Of a stretch of 55,267 nucleotides of DNA, positions 17,422-26,129 are shown piece after piece. The DNA comes from JBOGJI01 sp050747865 (GTDB taxonomy: Bacteria; Acidobacteriota; Thermoanaerobaculia; Multivoradales; JAHEKO01). Within the stretch, counting starts at the first letter, position 1, and each line of letters opens with the position of its first letter. Location of the stretch: NCBI GenBank assembly GCA_050747865.1, contig JBOGJI010000235.1, positions 1 through 55,267 on the forward strand. Reading direction: 5' to 3'. The position numbers and the translations under genes are program-made. The notes beneath the pieces are model-generated. The model ran no database searches. It was given only the letters and a program-made list of their open reading frames with translations, and was not told where the DNA came from.

Positions 17422-18639
17422 ATGTGCTCGTTGAGCTGCAGGTTGATCCGCCGCCGGTGCGCCTCGGCGGCGTCCACGAAGTGGAGGTGCTGCGCCAGGT
17501 CGGTGCCGGCCATGCCCATGGACAGCCCGCGCACGGCGAGGGCCGGCGCCAGCAGGCCGGCCCAGGACTGCAGGCGCTCCTGGCGTTCGTAGATCGCCCA
17601 CAGCTCCCCCCAGCGCCGGTCGTAGACCCGGTCGCCGAATGCCTCGCTGTCGATCAGGGCGATGGCGTCGAAGTTGACGGGGAGATCCTCGAGATCGTCC
17701 ACGCCGTATTTCTCGAGCGCCTCCCGCTGCAGCTTCGCGATGCGGGCGTCCGCGGGGTCGTACCAGTCGATCCCCTGCGTCATGTCGCGCTGCACAAGCT
17801 GCCAGAACTCGCTCGCCGTGGGCGCCGGAACGAGCCGCTCGGAGAGGTCGGCCGCCAGCCTCGGCGGCAGCAGACCGTTGGCCATCCACAGTCCGACGAG
17901 GACGAGCAGGGCGGCACGCGAGGAGGGCGCCAGGGCTGAGACCGCGAGCGAGAGGCCGAGCCAGGCGATGAAGTAGAGGAGGTAGCCGAGGGCGAGCAGA
18001 GAGGCCCGTCCCCCAGGTCCGGGAGCCCGGTCGTGCCGCCGGCGACCACCAGACCGGCGGCACCGAGCAGGGCGACGGGGACCAGCGGCACCAGCAGGGC
18101 GCCGCCCAGCCCGATGAGCTTGCCCAGGACGAGGTCGCGCGCCCGTGCCCCCTGCGCGAGCTGATGCCGCCAGGTGCCGCGCTCCCGCTCGCCGGCAACG
18201 GCGCCGAAGGCGATCAGCACGATGATCAAGGGCACCAGCAGCCGCAGCACCGTGGCCGCGGTCAGCTCGCCGAACCGCGCGAGCGCCGTGCGGTCGGCGG
18301 CCGGCCGGAAGGAGGCGGGGTCCTGGTAGTGCGCCTCCATCCACAGCGCCACCCCGGTCTCGGCGTCGACGCCGCGGTCGACCCAGGTGAGTGGCGACGT
18401 CGGTTTGAACGCGTATTGCCCGAAGTGGGCCGCCGAGTGCGGATTGCGCGACCCCTGGTCGAGCCAGGCGGTGCGGTCGGCCTGCCGGGCGGCGGCGACC
18501 TGCCGGGCGTTCTCGGCTTGCGCCCGCCAGCCCACGATCGCCGCGACGGCTAGCAGCACCAGGACATTGTCACCGTCCAGGCGAGGCGTCGGTCCCGCAC
18601 CGCCTGGCGCAGCTCCTTCGCGGCGACGGTTGCGATCAC
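17410..18639 (-). pseudogene. Frameshifted DUF3526-type ABC-2 permease
   Basis: The gene starts with GTG at 18639 overlapping the ATPase stop (GTGA), and a good GGGAGG precedes it. The N-terminus IATVAAKELRQAVRDRRLAW is typical, but the frame is lost near 18570, continues in a second frame (VLVLLAVAAIVGW through GTTGLPDLG) and shifts again near 18010 at a run of five C. A third frame carries LLALGYLLYFIAWLGLSLAV and the DUF3526 landmark HFVDAAEAHRRRINLQLNEHM. It then joins the M1 fragment. At least two frameshifts and a 3' deletion make a working permease unlikely, unless the assembly is wrong here. Confidence 0.8.
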
Positions 18640-19256
18640 GACACACCTCCCGGGAGCGCCCTCGACTCCACCGCCACTGCGACGTCCGGAGCAACCTCCA
18701 GAGGCGCCACGTCCACCTGTTCGAGATAGATCCGCTCCAGGTCGGTGTGCGAGACCCCAGAAGTCTCCAGCTCCTGGACCAGCCGTCCCTCGCGCAGGAT
18801 GCCGACCCGCCGTGCCACCTCGCGGGCGCGGAAGAGGTCGTGCGTCGCCATCAGCACCGCCACGCCGTCGCCGGCCAGGTCGACGAGTGTGCGCGAGAAC
18901 TCGTGCGCCGCCTTGGGGTCGAGCCCCGATGTCGGCTCGTCGAGCAGCAGCACCCGCGCCCGCTTCGCCAGCGCGATGGCGACGCCGACCTTTTGCCGCA
19001 TCCCCTTCGAGTAGGCGCCAACCCGTCGATCGACGGCGGCAGGAGGCAGCCCGGCCCGCTGCAGGAGCGAGGCGAGCTGCGATGGGCTATGTCGCTCGCC
19101 GGCGAGCTCGCTGAAGTAGCTCAGATTCTCTCTTCCGGTCAGATTGTCGTAGAGGTTTACCTGCTCGGGGATGTAGCCGAGCAGCCGGCGGGCTTTCAGG
19201 GTCTGCTTGGCGACGTCGAGGTCGCCGACCCGCGCGGCGCCGCCGTCGAGCGGCAT
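18636..19256 (-). pseudogene. ABC transporter ATPase lacking its N-terminus and Walker A
   Basis: About 206 residues remain of a drug/copper-type (NosF/CcmA-like) ATPase. The Q-loop region (RLLGYIPEQVNLYDNLTGRENL), signature (YSKGMRQKVGVAIALAK), Walker B (VLLLDEPTSGLD) and switch histidine (ATHD) are intact. The expected 50-60 N-terminal residues with the Walker A GPNGAGKTT are absent; the frame upstream of the ATG is unrelated sequence. Without Walker A it cannot bind ATP normally. Together with the broken permease this indicates a decayed exporter. Confidence 0.78.
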
Positions 19257-19279
19257 TCGAGCGAAGCTAGGGCTGCGGG

Positions 19280-19699
19280 CTAGGAGCCGAGGGGGGGCGG
19301 ACCACGGGGCGAAGCGCCGGTCAGCGGGAGCGACCTGAGCTCGCCCTGCGCGCTTGCCGGTAGGGAGCCGCTTCGGACGGGAGCGGAGAGCCCGGCGGGC
19401 GACGCGAGCCGAGCGGTGCCGGCCTTCAGGCGGTGCAGGCAGGCGGTGCAACTGCGGTGTACAGGAGCCGTCGCAGCGTCGAGGTGCGGCGCCTCCCAGG
19501 GATGCGCCGCTTCGGCGAACACCAGGTATTCGGCTGCGGCGTCGACCGCATCCCAGTGGGGCCCATGATGCGCCTCGCCGAGCTGCAGGGCCAGCGCCGG
19601 CAGAACCGCCAGCGCGAGGAGCCCTCGCCACCACCCTCTCGTGAGCCGACACGACGATATCATGTCTGAGCATACCACGAGTCGCGCGAGAGGCTCCAT
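19280..19699 (-). CDS. Small exported His/Cys protein (DUF2946-like)
   Basis: Protein of up to 139 residues; the functional start may be a later codon near SSCRLTRGWWRGLL. A hydrophobic signal (GLLALAVLPALALQL) is followed by GEAHHGPHWD and SCTACLHRL, then a low-complexity tail ending RGPPPLGS. The paired His and Cys motifs are like those of small periplasmic proteins found beside copper and TonB genes. It lies just upstream of the decayed ABC genes on the same strand and was probably once their partner. Function is not established. Confidence 0.55.
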   Translation of the reverse strand: MEPLARLVVCSDMISSCRLTRGWWRGLLALAVLPALALQLGEAHHGPHWDAVDAAAEYLVFAEAAHPWEAPHLDAATAPVHRSCTACLHRLKAGTARLASPAGLSAPVRSGSLPASAQGELRSLPLTGASPRGPPPLGS

Positions 19700-19768
19700 G
19701 GGACCGCCGGCGTTCCACCCGGAGTCGGGTGACGGGTGGTGCGCGTGCGACGCGGCGCGCGGTTCGTT

Positions 19769-22426
19769 CTACCGATGGGTGGGATCCGGTAGCCGGTAAG
19801 CCTCGTCGGCGGGGCGGGCAGCGCGAGGAAACCAGAGAGGGCGGCGCAGGGTGCCTTGGGGGGGGCGCGTCAGCCCGCGCCACTCGGCGTGCACCGCGCG
19901 GGCCTTGGCGCGATCGACGCCGATGTCGCCGACGCGGTCCTCGGGGTCCGCGCGGCGGACGCGGACCTTCTGGTGCCAGCAGTGCATGCCGCTTATCGGG
20001 TCGGGCTGGACGGGGAAGGTGATGTTCTGGTGGACGCCGCTCTCGCGCCACCAGCCGGCGCGCCGACCCTTCTCGGCCGGGTCGAGCTCGGCCTCCGCCG
20101 CGCGCCGCCAGCGCCAGAGGTCGCCTTCGACGGTCATCACCACGGGGGTGCTTCCCCAGCGCGAGGCCTTGTCGCCTTCGCCCACCGGGTGCCAGCGCCC
20201 GAGGTGATGGCTGCAGGCGACGACGCCCGGCCGCATGCCTTCGGTGATGAAGGGGCGGAGCACGAACCAGCCGATCGCCGTCTCCACCCGCACGGTATCG
20301 GCCTCGGTCAGCCCCAGGCGCTCGGCGTCTTGCGGGTGCATCCACAGCGGATTGCTGTGGCTGATCTCGTAGAGCCAGGGGGCGTTGGCCGAGCGCGAGT
20401 GGATGAGGGTGGCGAGGCGGAAGGTCGGCACCAGGACCATCTCGTCGGCGGTCAGGCGCGAGCGGGCGACGTGGCTCTCGATCGCGCCCGGCAAGGCGTG
20501 CTCCGGCCAGCCCCACTCGGCGAGCGTCGGGGAGTAGATCTCGAGCTTGCCGCTGGGCGTGGCGAAGCCTTTCTCCTCGTGGACCCGGTAGACGTCCTTC
20601 TTGACCTCGAAAGCTCCGAAGCGCCGCATGTACTCGAGCGGCGCCAGCCCCTTGGCCGCCGCCGCCTCGGGGAGCCCGGGCACGGAGTTCTCGAAGATCC
20701 AGCGGTAGGTTTCGTCGATCGTCACCTGCTCGCCCGGCCGGTACGGCGACTCGAAATGCCGGCGGATCCCCAGGGCGCCGTCGGGGTCGATGCGCCAGGA
20801 GAGCTCGATGAAGAGCTCCTCCTCCTCCCACACCTCTCCCGGGTTGGTTTCCCAGGTCCGCTCCACCGTCTGGCCGTCGCGCTCGGCGAGCACCCGGTGG
20901 ACCGGTTGGCGGAAGCCGATCCACGCCCCGGCGTGGGTCTCCTGGCTCATCAGGTCGTGGCGCTCGGGGGAGTGGCCCATGGGCAACACGAAGTCGGCGT
21001 AGCGGGCGGTCTCGTTCCAGGTCGGGGTGAGCGCCACGTGCAGGCCGACGCAGGACTCGTCGGTGAGCATGTCGATCCATGCGGTGCCGTCGGGATAGGT
21101 CCAGACCGGGTTGAAGACGCGGGTGAAGTAGACGTCCAGCCGGCGCTCGCCGTCGACCAGGTAGGGCAGGAGCGGGGAGAGCTCGAAGAAGGAGAGCGGG
21201 TAGTCGCGCGGGAAGAGCAGCTCGTTCCAACGGCTCTGGGGCGGCGGGCTGGTGAACGACTGCGGCACGAACTTGTTCCAGCCGGCGAGCGAGGTGCCTC
21301 CGGGCGTGCCCACCGACCCGGTCAGCACGTTCAAGAACTGTAGCGCCCGGGCGATCTGCCAGCCGCCCAGGTTGCCGGTGGCCGGGCCGCGCCAGACGTG
21401 GCTCGAAAGCCGGTGGCGGGTGTCGGCGATGAGCTCGGCGGCCTCCTCGAGCCGCGCCGCCGGAACCCCGGACTCCTCTTCGGCTCGCGCGAAGGTGTAC
21501 TCCGCGTAATGGCTCAGCAGGGCCTCGACGAAGGCGTCGAAGGTGGCGTCCACGTCCGGCCGCAGGTGGGCGAGCGTCTCCTGCCAGTTGCTGTGGCGCT
21601 CCAGGGTCTCGGCGTCGAAGCGCCCGGTCTCGAGCATGTGACGGGCAATGGCGAGCAGCACCGTGGCCTCGGAACCGGGCCAAGTCGGCAGCCACAGGTG
21701 GGCCTTGGCGGCGGTGTTCGAAAGCCGCGGGTCCATGACGATGAGCTTCGCCCCGTGCGTGAGCGCCTCGACGATGCGCTGGGCGTGGGGGTTGAAGTAG
21801 TGGCCCGACTCGAGGTGGGCCGACAGCAGGAGGATGGTCTGCGCGTTGGCGTAGTCGGGCGACGGCCGGTCGCCGCCCGACATGATGGTGTAGCCCAGGC
21901 GGGCGGCGCTCGAGCAGACGTTGGTGTGGCTGTTGTGGCCGTCGATCCCCCAGGCCCTCAAGACCCGCTGCATCACCAGGTCGTGGCCCGGGCGGCCGAC
22001 GTGGTACATGACCTCGTCGTGGCGGCCTTCGGCGAACGCCGCGCGGATGCGCGCCGCGATGGTGTCCAGGGCCTCGTCCCACGACACCCGCTCGAAGCGC
22101 GCCTGGTGCCGCGCACCCACGCGCTTCAAGGGATAGAGGATGCGGTCGGGATCCTCGATCTGGTTGAGCGTCGCCGGCCCCTTGGCGCAGACGCGGCCGC
22201 GGCTCCCCGGGTGCACGGGATTGCCCTCGAAGCGCACGATGCGCCCGTCGGCGCGGTCGACGTAGGCGAGCAGGCCGCAGGCCGACTCGCAGTTGAAGCA
22301 GATGGTGGGCACCAGACGCAGGTGCCGCTCCACGCGCCTCGGCCAGGCGGCCGGGTCGTACTCCAACCAGTCGTCCCAGCGTTCGGGGGGCGGCGTCGTG
22401 GAGATCGCGTCCGGCACCAGCTTCAC
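19769..22426 (-). CDS. Molybdopterin oxidoreductase catalytic subunit (PsrA/DMSO-reductase superfamily)
   Basis: Large subunit of about 885 residues. A 4Fe-4S motif is formed by C43, C46, C50 and C80. The likely molybdenum ligand is C171 in HTNVCSSAARLGY. Molybdopterin-binding landmarks follow (ILLLSAHLESGHYFNPHAQR, NVLTGSVGTPGGTSLAGWNK) and a C-terminal dinucleotide-binding domain (MHPQDAERLGLTEADTVRVE). No twin-arginine signal is visible, unlike most PsrA-type enzymes. The GTG overlaps the stop of the FeS/NrfD gene (GTGA), which fixes the start although the frame stays open far upstream. The substrate (sulfur compound, arsenic, or complex-III-like) cannot be deduced. Confidence 0.9.
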   Translation of the reverse strand: MKLVPDAISTTPPPERWDDWLEYDPAAWPRRVERHLRLVPTICFNCESACGLLAYVDRADGRIVRFEGNPVHPGSRGRVCAKGPATLNQIEDPDRILYPLKRVGARHQARFERVSWDEALDTIAARIRAAFAEGRHDEVMYHVGRPGHDLVMQRVLRAWGIDGHNSHTNVCSSAARLGYTIMSGGDRPSPDYANAQTILLLSAHLESGHYFNPHAQRIVEALTHGAKLIVMDPRLSNTAAKAHLWLPTWPGSEATVLLAIARHMLETGRFDAETLERHSNWQETLAHLRPDVDATFDAFVEALLSHYAEYTFARAEEESGVPAARLEEAAELIADTRHRLSSHVWRGPATGNLGGWQIARALQFLNVLTGSVGTPGGTSLAGWNKFVPQSFTSPPPQSRWNELLFPRDYPLSFFELSPLLPYLVDGERRLDVYFTRVFNPVWTYPDGTAWIDMLTDESCVGLHVALTPTWNETARYADFVLPMGHSPERHDLMSQETHAGAWIGFRQPVHRVLAERDGQTVERTWETNPGEVWEEEELFIELSWRIDPDGALGIRRHFESPYRPGEQVTIDETYRWIFENSVPGLPEAAAAKGLAPLEYMRRFGAFEVKKDVYRVHEEKGFATPSGKLEIYSPTLAEWGWPEHALPGAIESHVARSRLTADEMVLVPTFRLATLIHSRSANAPWLYEISHSNPLWMHPQDAERLGLTEADTVRVETAIGWFVLRPFITEGMRPGVVACSHHLGRWHPVGEGDKASRWGSTPVVMTVEGDLWRWRRAAEAELDPAEKGRRAGWWRESGVHQNITFPVQPDPISGMHCWHQKVRVRRADPEDRVGDIGVDRAKARAVHAEWRGLTRPPQGTLRRPLWFPRAARPADEAYRLPDPTHR

Positions 22427-23784
22427 GACAGCGGCACCTCCTGCCCGGCACGGATGTAGGCCCAGTCGAGCAGCGCCATGGCGAGGAAGACCAGCGGCGG
22501 CCAGAGAATCGCGGCGCCGGCGGCCGCGAGCCCGCCGACGAAGCTCGGCCGGCGCACCATCAGCCGGTGGGCCTGCCGGGCGTGGGCCGTCGGCAGCGGC
22601 ACCACCAGAGCCAGCATGCCGACGACCAGATAGAGGCCGACGGCGAGCGGCGCCGAGATCCCGAACAGCCACGCCAACCCCGCCGCCGCCGCGATGCTCT
22701 GCACGGTCAGCGTCGCCGGCAGCAGACGATCCTCCGACCACAGCTCCCGCCCGCGCGCCTGGCGGAAGAGGAAGGCGGTATACACGGACGTGGCGAGCGC
22801 CACCGGGACCCCCGGCACGCTCCACGGCGCCCCGCCCAGCCCCAGCGCCCACGGCAGGCTGAGCAGTGCGTGGGCGGCCAGGATCCAGCCGCCGCGCACC
22901 AGCCAGGAGCCGGGGTTCGGCCGCGTCAGCAGGTAGAAGAAGCGCGCCGGCTTGTGCAGGTCGGAGATCAGCAAGACGCAGGTGACGGTGGTCATCACCA
23001 GGCTCAACCAGCCGAGGAGCACGGGATGGAGGGCCGGCAGCCAGGGCGACAGACAGGCCGCGAGCAAGGCGCCCGAGGCGGCCGCCTTGGTCACCATGTA
23101 GGCGGCGATGCGCCCGCCCCAATACCGCTCCCGCGGCACGTCGTACACCGCCCGCGCCGCCAGGGTACCGGGCGCCGGCAGCGGATCGGGCACCTCGGCG
23201 TGGCTCAGGGTGCGGGTGCCGTCGACCGCCAGAGGATCGAGCGCCGCCGGATCGGCGTCCAGGTAGAAGGTCTGCGGCCGGGTGCGGCGCTCGGGCTTGC
23301 GCACCGTGGCGCGCCGGGCGGCGAGCGCGGCGCGGGTCTCCGGGTCGTCGAGGTCGATGACGTGGATCGCCTCCTCGGGGCAGACTGAGACGCAGGCCGG
23401 CGCAAGACCGACATCGAGGCGATGGGCGCACAGGTGGCACTTGGCCGCGGTGCCGTGCCGGTCGTCGATGTGCAGCGCGTCGTAGGGGCAGGCCTGGATG
23501 CAGGAGGCGCAGCCGATGCAGCGGTCCCGGTCCAGGTCGACGATGCCGTCCGGCCGCTTGTGCAGCGCCCTGGTGGGACAGATGGTGATGCACGGGGCGT
23601 CGGCGCAGTGGTTGCACCGCAGCACGGCCGCCGAGCGCCGGGTGTCGGGGAAGCTCCCGTGCTCGATCCACTTCACCCAGGTGCGGAAGCTCCCCAGTGG
23701 CACGTCGTTCTCCGCCTTGCACGCCACCGTGCAGGCATGGCAGCCGATACACGCCGCCTGATCGAGAGCGAATCCGTACCGCAT
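22423..23784 (-). CDS. Fused ferredoxin (PsrB-like) and NrfD-type membrane subunit
   Basis: Protein of 453 residues joining two subunits that are usually separate. Residues 1-180 have four 4Fe-4S cysteine groups (C12/C15/C18/C22, CNHCADAPCITICP, CIGCASCIQACP and CHLCAH with CVSVCP). Residues 230-450 contain about eight transmembrane helices of the NrfD/PsrC family, starting with RYWGGRIAAYMVTKAAASG and including ISDLHKPARFFYLL. It would carry electrons between the quinone pool and the molybdopterin subunit encoded next. Only these two genes form the module. The ATG begins right before the first cluster. Confidence 0.9.
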   Translation of the reverse strand: MRYGFALDQAACIGCHACTVACKAENDVPLGSFRTWVKWIEHGSFPDTRRSAAVLRCNHCADAPCITICPTRALHKRPDGIVDLDRDRCIGCASCIQACPYDALHIDDRHGTAAKCHLCAHRLDVGLAPACVSVCPEEAIHVIDLDDPETRAALAARRATVRKPERRTRPQTFYLDADPAALDPLAVDGTRTLSHAEVPDPLPAPGTLAARAVYDVPRERYWGGRIAAYMVTKAAASGALLAACLSPWLPALHPVLLGWLSLVMTTVTCVLLISDLHKPARFFYLLTRPNPGSWLVRGGWILAAHALLSLPWALGLGGAPWSVPGVPVALATSVYTAFLFRQARGRELWSEDRLLPATLTVQSIAAAAGLAWLFGISAPLAVGLYLVVGMLALVVPLPTAHARQAHRLMVRRPSFVGGLAAAGAAILWPPLVFLAMALLDWAYIRAGQEVPLS

Positions 23785-23814
23785 GCAGCGCCCCGCAGCC
23801 TAGCAGACGCTCTC

Positions 23815-23833
23815 GCAGTCGAGTGACGACTGC
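23815..23833. promoter_or_regulatory. Inverted repeat between divergent genes
   Basis: GCAGTCG-AGTGA-CGACTGC is a perfect 7-base inverted repeat that ends directly at a TATACT box (23834-23839) for the plus-strand gene. It lies 31 bases from the start of the minus-strand oxidoreductase operon and could be an operator controlling either gene. Confidence 0.5.
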
Positions 23834-23869
23834 TATACTGAGGGGAACGACTTCAGACTCTTCAGCCTG

Positions 23870-25042
23870 GTGCGGCAAACGAAGACCCGACCCCGATGGT
23901 GGCAGGCGCTGTTGATGGTTGCGCTGTCGACGGGCGGGACGCTCGTGGCCGCGGAGATGGGTCTGCGGCTCTACTACTGGAGCAAGGGGGTCGGGCGGGA
24001 CGACGTTCGGGAGCTGTTGCTGCGGTCGCAGCACGCGGAGCTGCGAGAGCTGGGGAAGGGCGGCGGCCTGCACGGCCTGCTGCGACCGAGCGCGATCCCC
24101 GACGCCGTCTACGAGATCAAGCCGCATCTGCGCGGGACCTTCCGGGGGAAACGCCTGGAGACCAACGCCTGGGGTCTGCGCGGCCCCGCGGTGAAGCGGC
24201 GCAAGCCGTCCGGCGTGATCCGGGTGGCCGGCCTCGGCGATTCCCACATGTTCGGCTGGGGGATGCCGGATGAGGCCTGCTACATGGCCATCCTGCAGCG
24301 CGAGCTCGACGCGCAGGCGCGGCCGGGCGTCCGCTTCGAGGTCCTGAACTTCGGCACGCCCGGTTACAACACCGCCATGGAGGCGGCCATCTTCGAGCAC
24401 AAGGCGCTCGCTTTCGCACCGGATTTCGTCGTCCTGCACTTCGTGGGCAACGACCTCGACCCGCCCCACTTCCTGGAGCCGCCGCGCCCGTTTCGGCCGT
24501 CGCGCTGGGTCCTGGTCGAGACGGTCCGGGGTCTGTTTGGCGAGGTGGAGGAGGAGTTCGACACGTCGCGGCTGCCGGCCGCCGAGCTCGAGGGGCTGCA
24601 ACGGGCCTCCCACGAATCGTTCCGCCACCTGGGCGGTAGTGAGGAGCTCCGCCGCGCGCTCTTCCGCATCCGGGAGCTGGCGGAGGAGCGGCAGATCCCC
24701 ACCCTCTTCATGATGCTGGGCGAGAGGTCGCGGGTGCGGCGGTTCGCGCGCGCCGCCGCCGTCGAGGCCGGTTTCCCCGTCCTCAATCCGGCCGGATACT
24801 TCACACGGCTGCTCGCCGAGACGGGTCGCGAAGTCACGCCGGAGAGCTTCCGCGAGACCTTCAGCCGCGGGGACCTGCATCCGACCCATCTCGGTCACCG
24901 AGCGTACGCCCGGACGCTGCGCTGTGAGCTGGCCTACCTGGGGCTTGCCGGCCTCACGGCGCGGGCCACTGCCGGCTGCCCGCCGCAACAGACCGTGGCG
25001 CCCCGCGAGATCGGCGCCCGGAGGAAGGCCGGCGGCCGGTGA
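23870..25042 (+). CDS. Membrane-anchored SGNH/GDSL-family hydrolase
   Basis: Protein of 390 residues with one N-terminal membrane segment (ALLMVALSTGGTLVAAEMGL). Block I is GLGDSHMFGWG (Ser nucleophile), block III is HFVGNDLD (Asn) and block V is DLHPTHLGHRAYA (Asp and His). This is the AlgX/SGNH-like arrangement of esterases acting on cell-surface glycans. The start is a GTG after a TATACT promoter element. It is divergent from the molybdopterin operon. The substrate is unknown. Confidence 0.86.
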   Translation: MRQTKTRPRWWQALLMVALSTGGTLVAAEMGLRLYYWSKGVGRDDVRELLLRSQHAELRELGKGGGLHGLLRPSAIPDAVYEIKPHLRGTFRGKRLETNAWGLRGPAVKRRKPSGVIRVAGLGDSHMFGWGMPDEACYMAILQRELDAQARPGVRFEVLNFGTPGYNTAMEAAIFEHKALAFAPDFVVLHFVGNDLDPPHFLEPPRPFRPSRWVLVETVRGLFGEVEEEFDTSRLPAAELEGLQRASHESFRHLGGSEELRRALFRIRELAEERQIPTLFMMLGERSRVRRFARAAAVEAGFPVLNPAGYFTRLLAETGREVTPESFRETFSRGDLHPTHLGHRAYARTLRCELAYLGLAGLTARATAGCPPQQTVAPREIGARRKAGGR

Positions 25043-25163
25043 AGCGGAGGAGGGGCGAGGTGGGCAAGATTCGGCCGCACTGACGGGGCTGCGCATCATC
25101 CACGGGCCTAATACGTTGCGGTCCGCTCGAGGACCGGGCGCCGCTGCCGTATCATCCGCGGTC

Positions 25164-26108
25164 ATGTCCGGCACGCGGCTGCGAGTCGTCAGCGACGTTC
25201 GTTGCGGGCGGCATCGCGTGCCGGCGGGCTTCCCCGAGCGTCCGGAGCGGCTGACGACGGTCCTCGACGCCCTCGAGCGGGCGGGGATGGAGGTCGAGGC
25301 GGCCGGCGACCACCCGCAGGCCGCGGAGCGTGTGGCGACGCTGCACAGTCTGGCGTACGTCGAGCGCTTCGAGCGCGCGGTGGCCGCCGGGCGCTCCCTC
25401 CTCGACACCGACGACAACCCGATCATGGCCGCCACCTGGGAGGCGGCCTGGGCCGCGGTGGCGGCCTCGCTCCACGCCGCCGACCGGGTCCTCGACGGCG
25501 CCGCCCGGCGGGCGTTCGCCGCAGTGCGGCCGCCCGGCCATCACGCCGAGCGCGGCGAGGCCATGGGGTTCTGTTTCTTCAACAATGCCGCGCTGGTGGC
25601 CGAGCACTGCCTCGCCCGCGGGCTTGGGCGGGTGGCCATCCTCGACTTCGACGTCCATCACGGCAACGGCACCCAGCACCTCTTCGAGGAGCGCGCCGAT
25701 GTCTTCTACGCCAGCCTGCATCAGTTCCCTTTCTATCCCGGAACCGGCGCCGCGAACGAGCGGGGCCGCGGCGAAGGCGCGGGCACCACGCTGAACGTGC
25801 CGCTGCCCGCCGGTACCGGGGACGCGGCCTACGAGGCGGCGCTCGAGGACGAGGTGCTGCCACAGATCGAGGCGTTCGGTCCGCAGCTGCTCGTGCTCTC
25901 GGCCGGCTTCGACGCCTACGAGCGCGATCCCCTGGGCGGCATGCGGGTCACGCGCGCCGGCTTCCGGCGTTGGGGCGAGATGCTCGGGGAGCTCGCCGAT
26001 CGGGTCGCGGAAGGGCGCGTCGTGGTGGTGCTGGAGGGCGGCTACGCGCTGCCGGACCTCGGCGCCCTGGTCGTGAAGCACCTCGCCGCTCTGGCCGGCG
26101 GCTCGTAG
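25164..26108 (+). CDS. Histone-deacetylase-family amidohydrolase
   Basis: Zinc deacetylase of 314 residues of the bacterial HDAC/acetylpolyamine amidohydrolase class. Catalytic histidines are in PPGHHAERG (126, 127), zinc ligands in LDFDVHHGNGTQ (161-171) and in SAGFDAYERDPLGG, and the substrate tunnel segment is SLHQFPFYPGTG. Likely substrates are acetylated polyamines or small amides, by family analogy. The ATG at 25164 has no Shine-Dalgarno but sits 8 bases after TATCAT, so leaderless initiation is possible. Confidence 0.93.
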   Translation: MSGTRLRVVSDVRCGRHRVPAGFPERPERLTTVLDALERAGMEVEAAGDHPQAAERVATLHSLAYVERFERAVAAGRSLLDTDDNPIMAATWEAAWAAVAASLHAADRVLDGAARRAFAAVRPPGHHAERGEAMGFCFFNNAALVAEHCLARGLGRVAILDFDVHHGNGTQHLFEERADVFYASLHQFPFYPGTGAANERGRGEGAGTTLNVPLPAGTGDAAYEAALEDEVLPQIEAFGPQLLVLSAGFDAYERDPLGGMRVTRAGFRRWGEMLGELADRVAEGRVVVVLEGGYALPDLGALVVKHLAALAGGS

Positions 26109-26129
26109 CGGCCGCAACGAGACCGGGCT

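Noticed and set aside
19769..25435. Single 1888-residue minus-strand frame covering 5.7 kb
   Set aside because: Only the part from 22426 down is a real protein. The upstream part is the antisense of the SGNH hydrolase and the wrong frame of the ferredoxin-NrfD gene, kept open by high GC.
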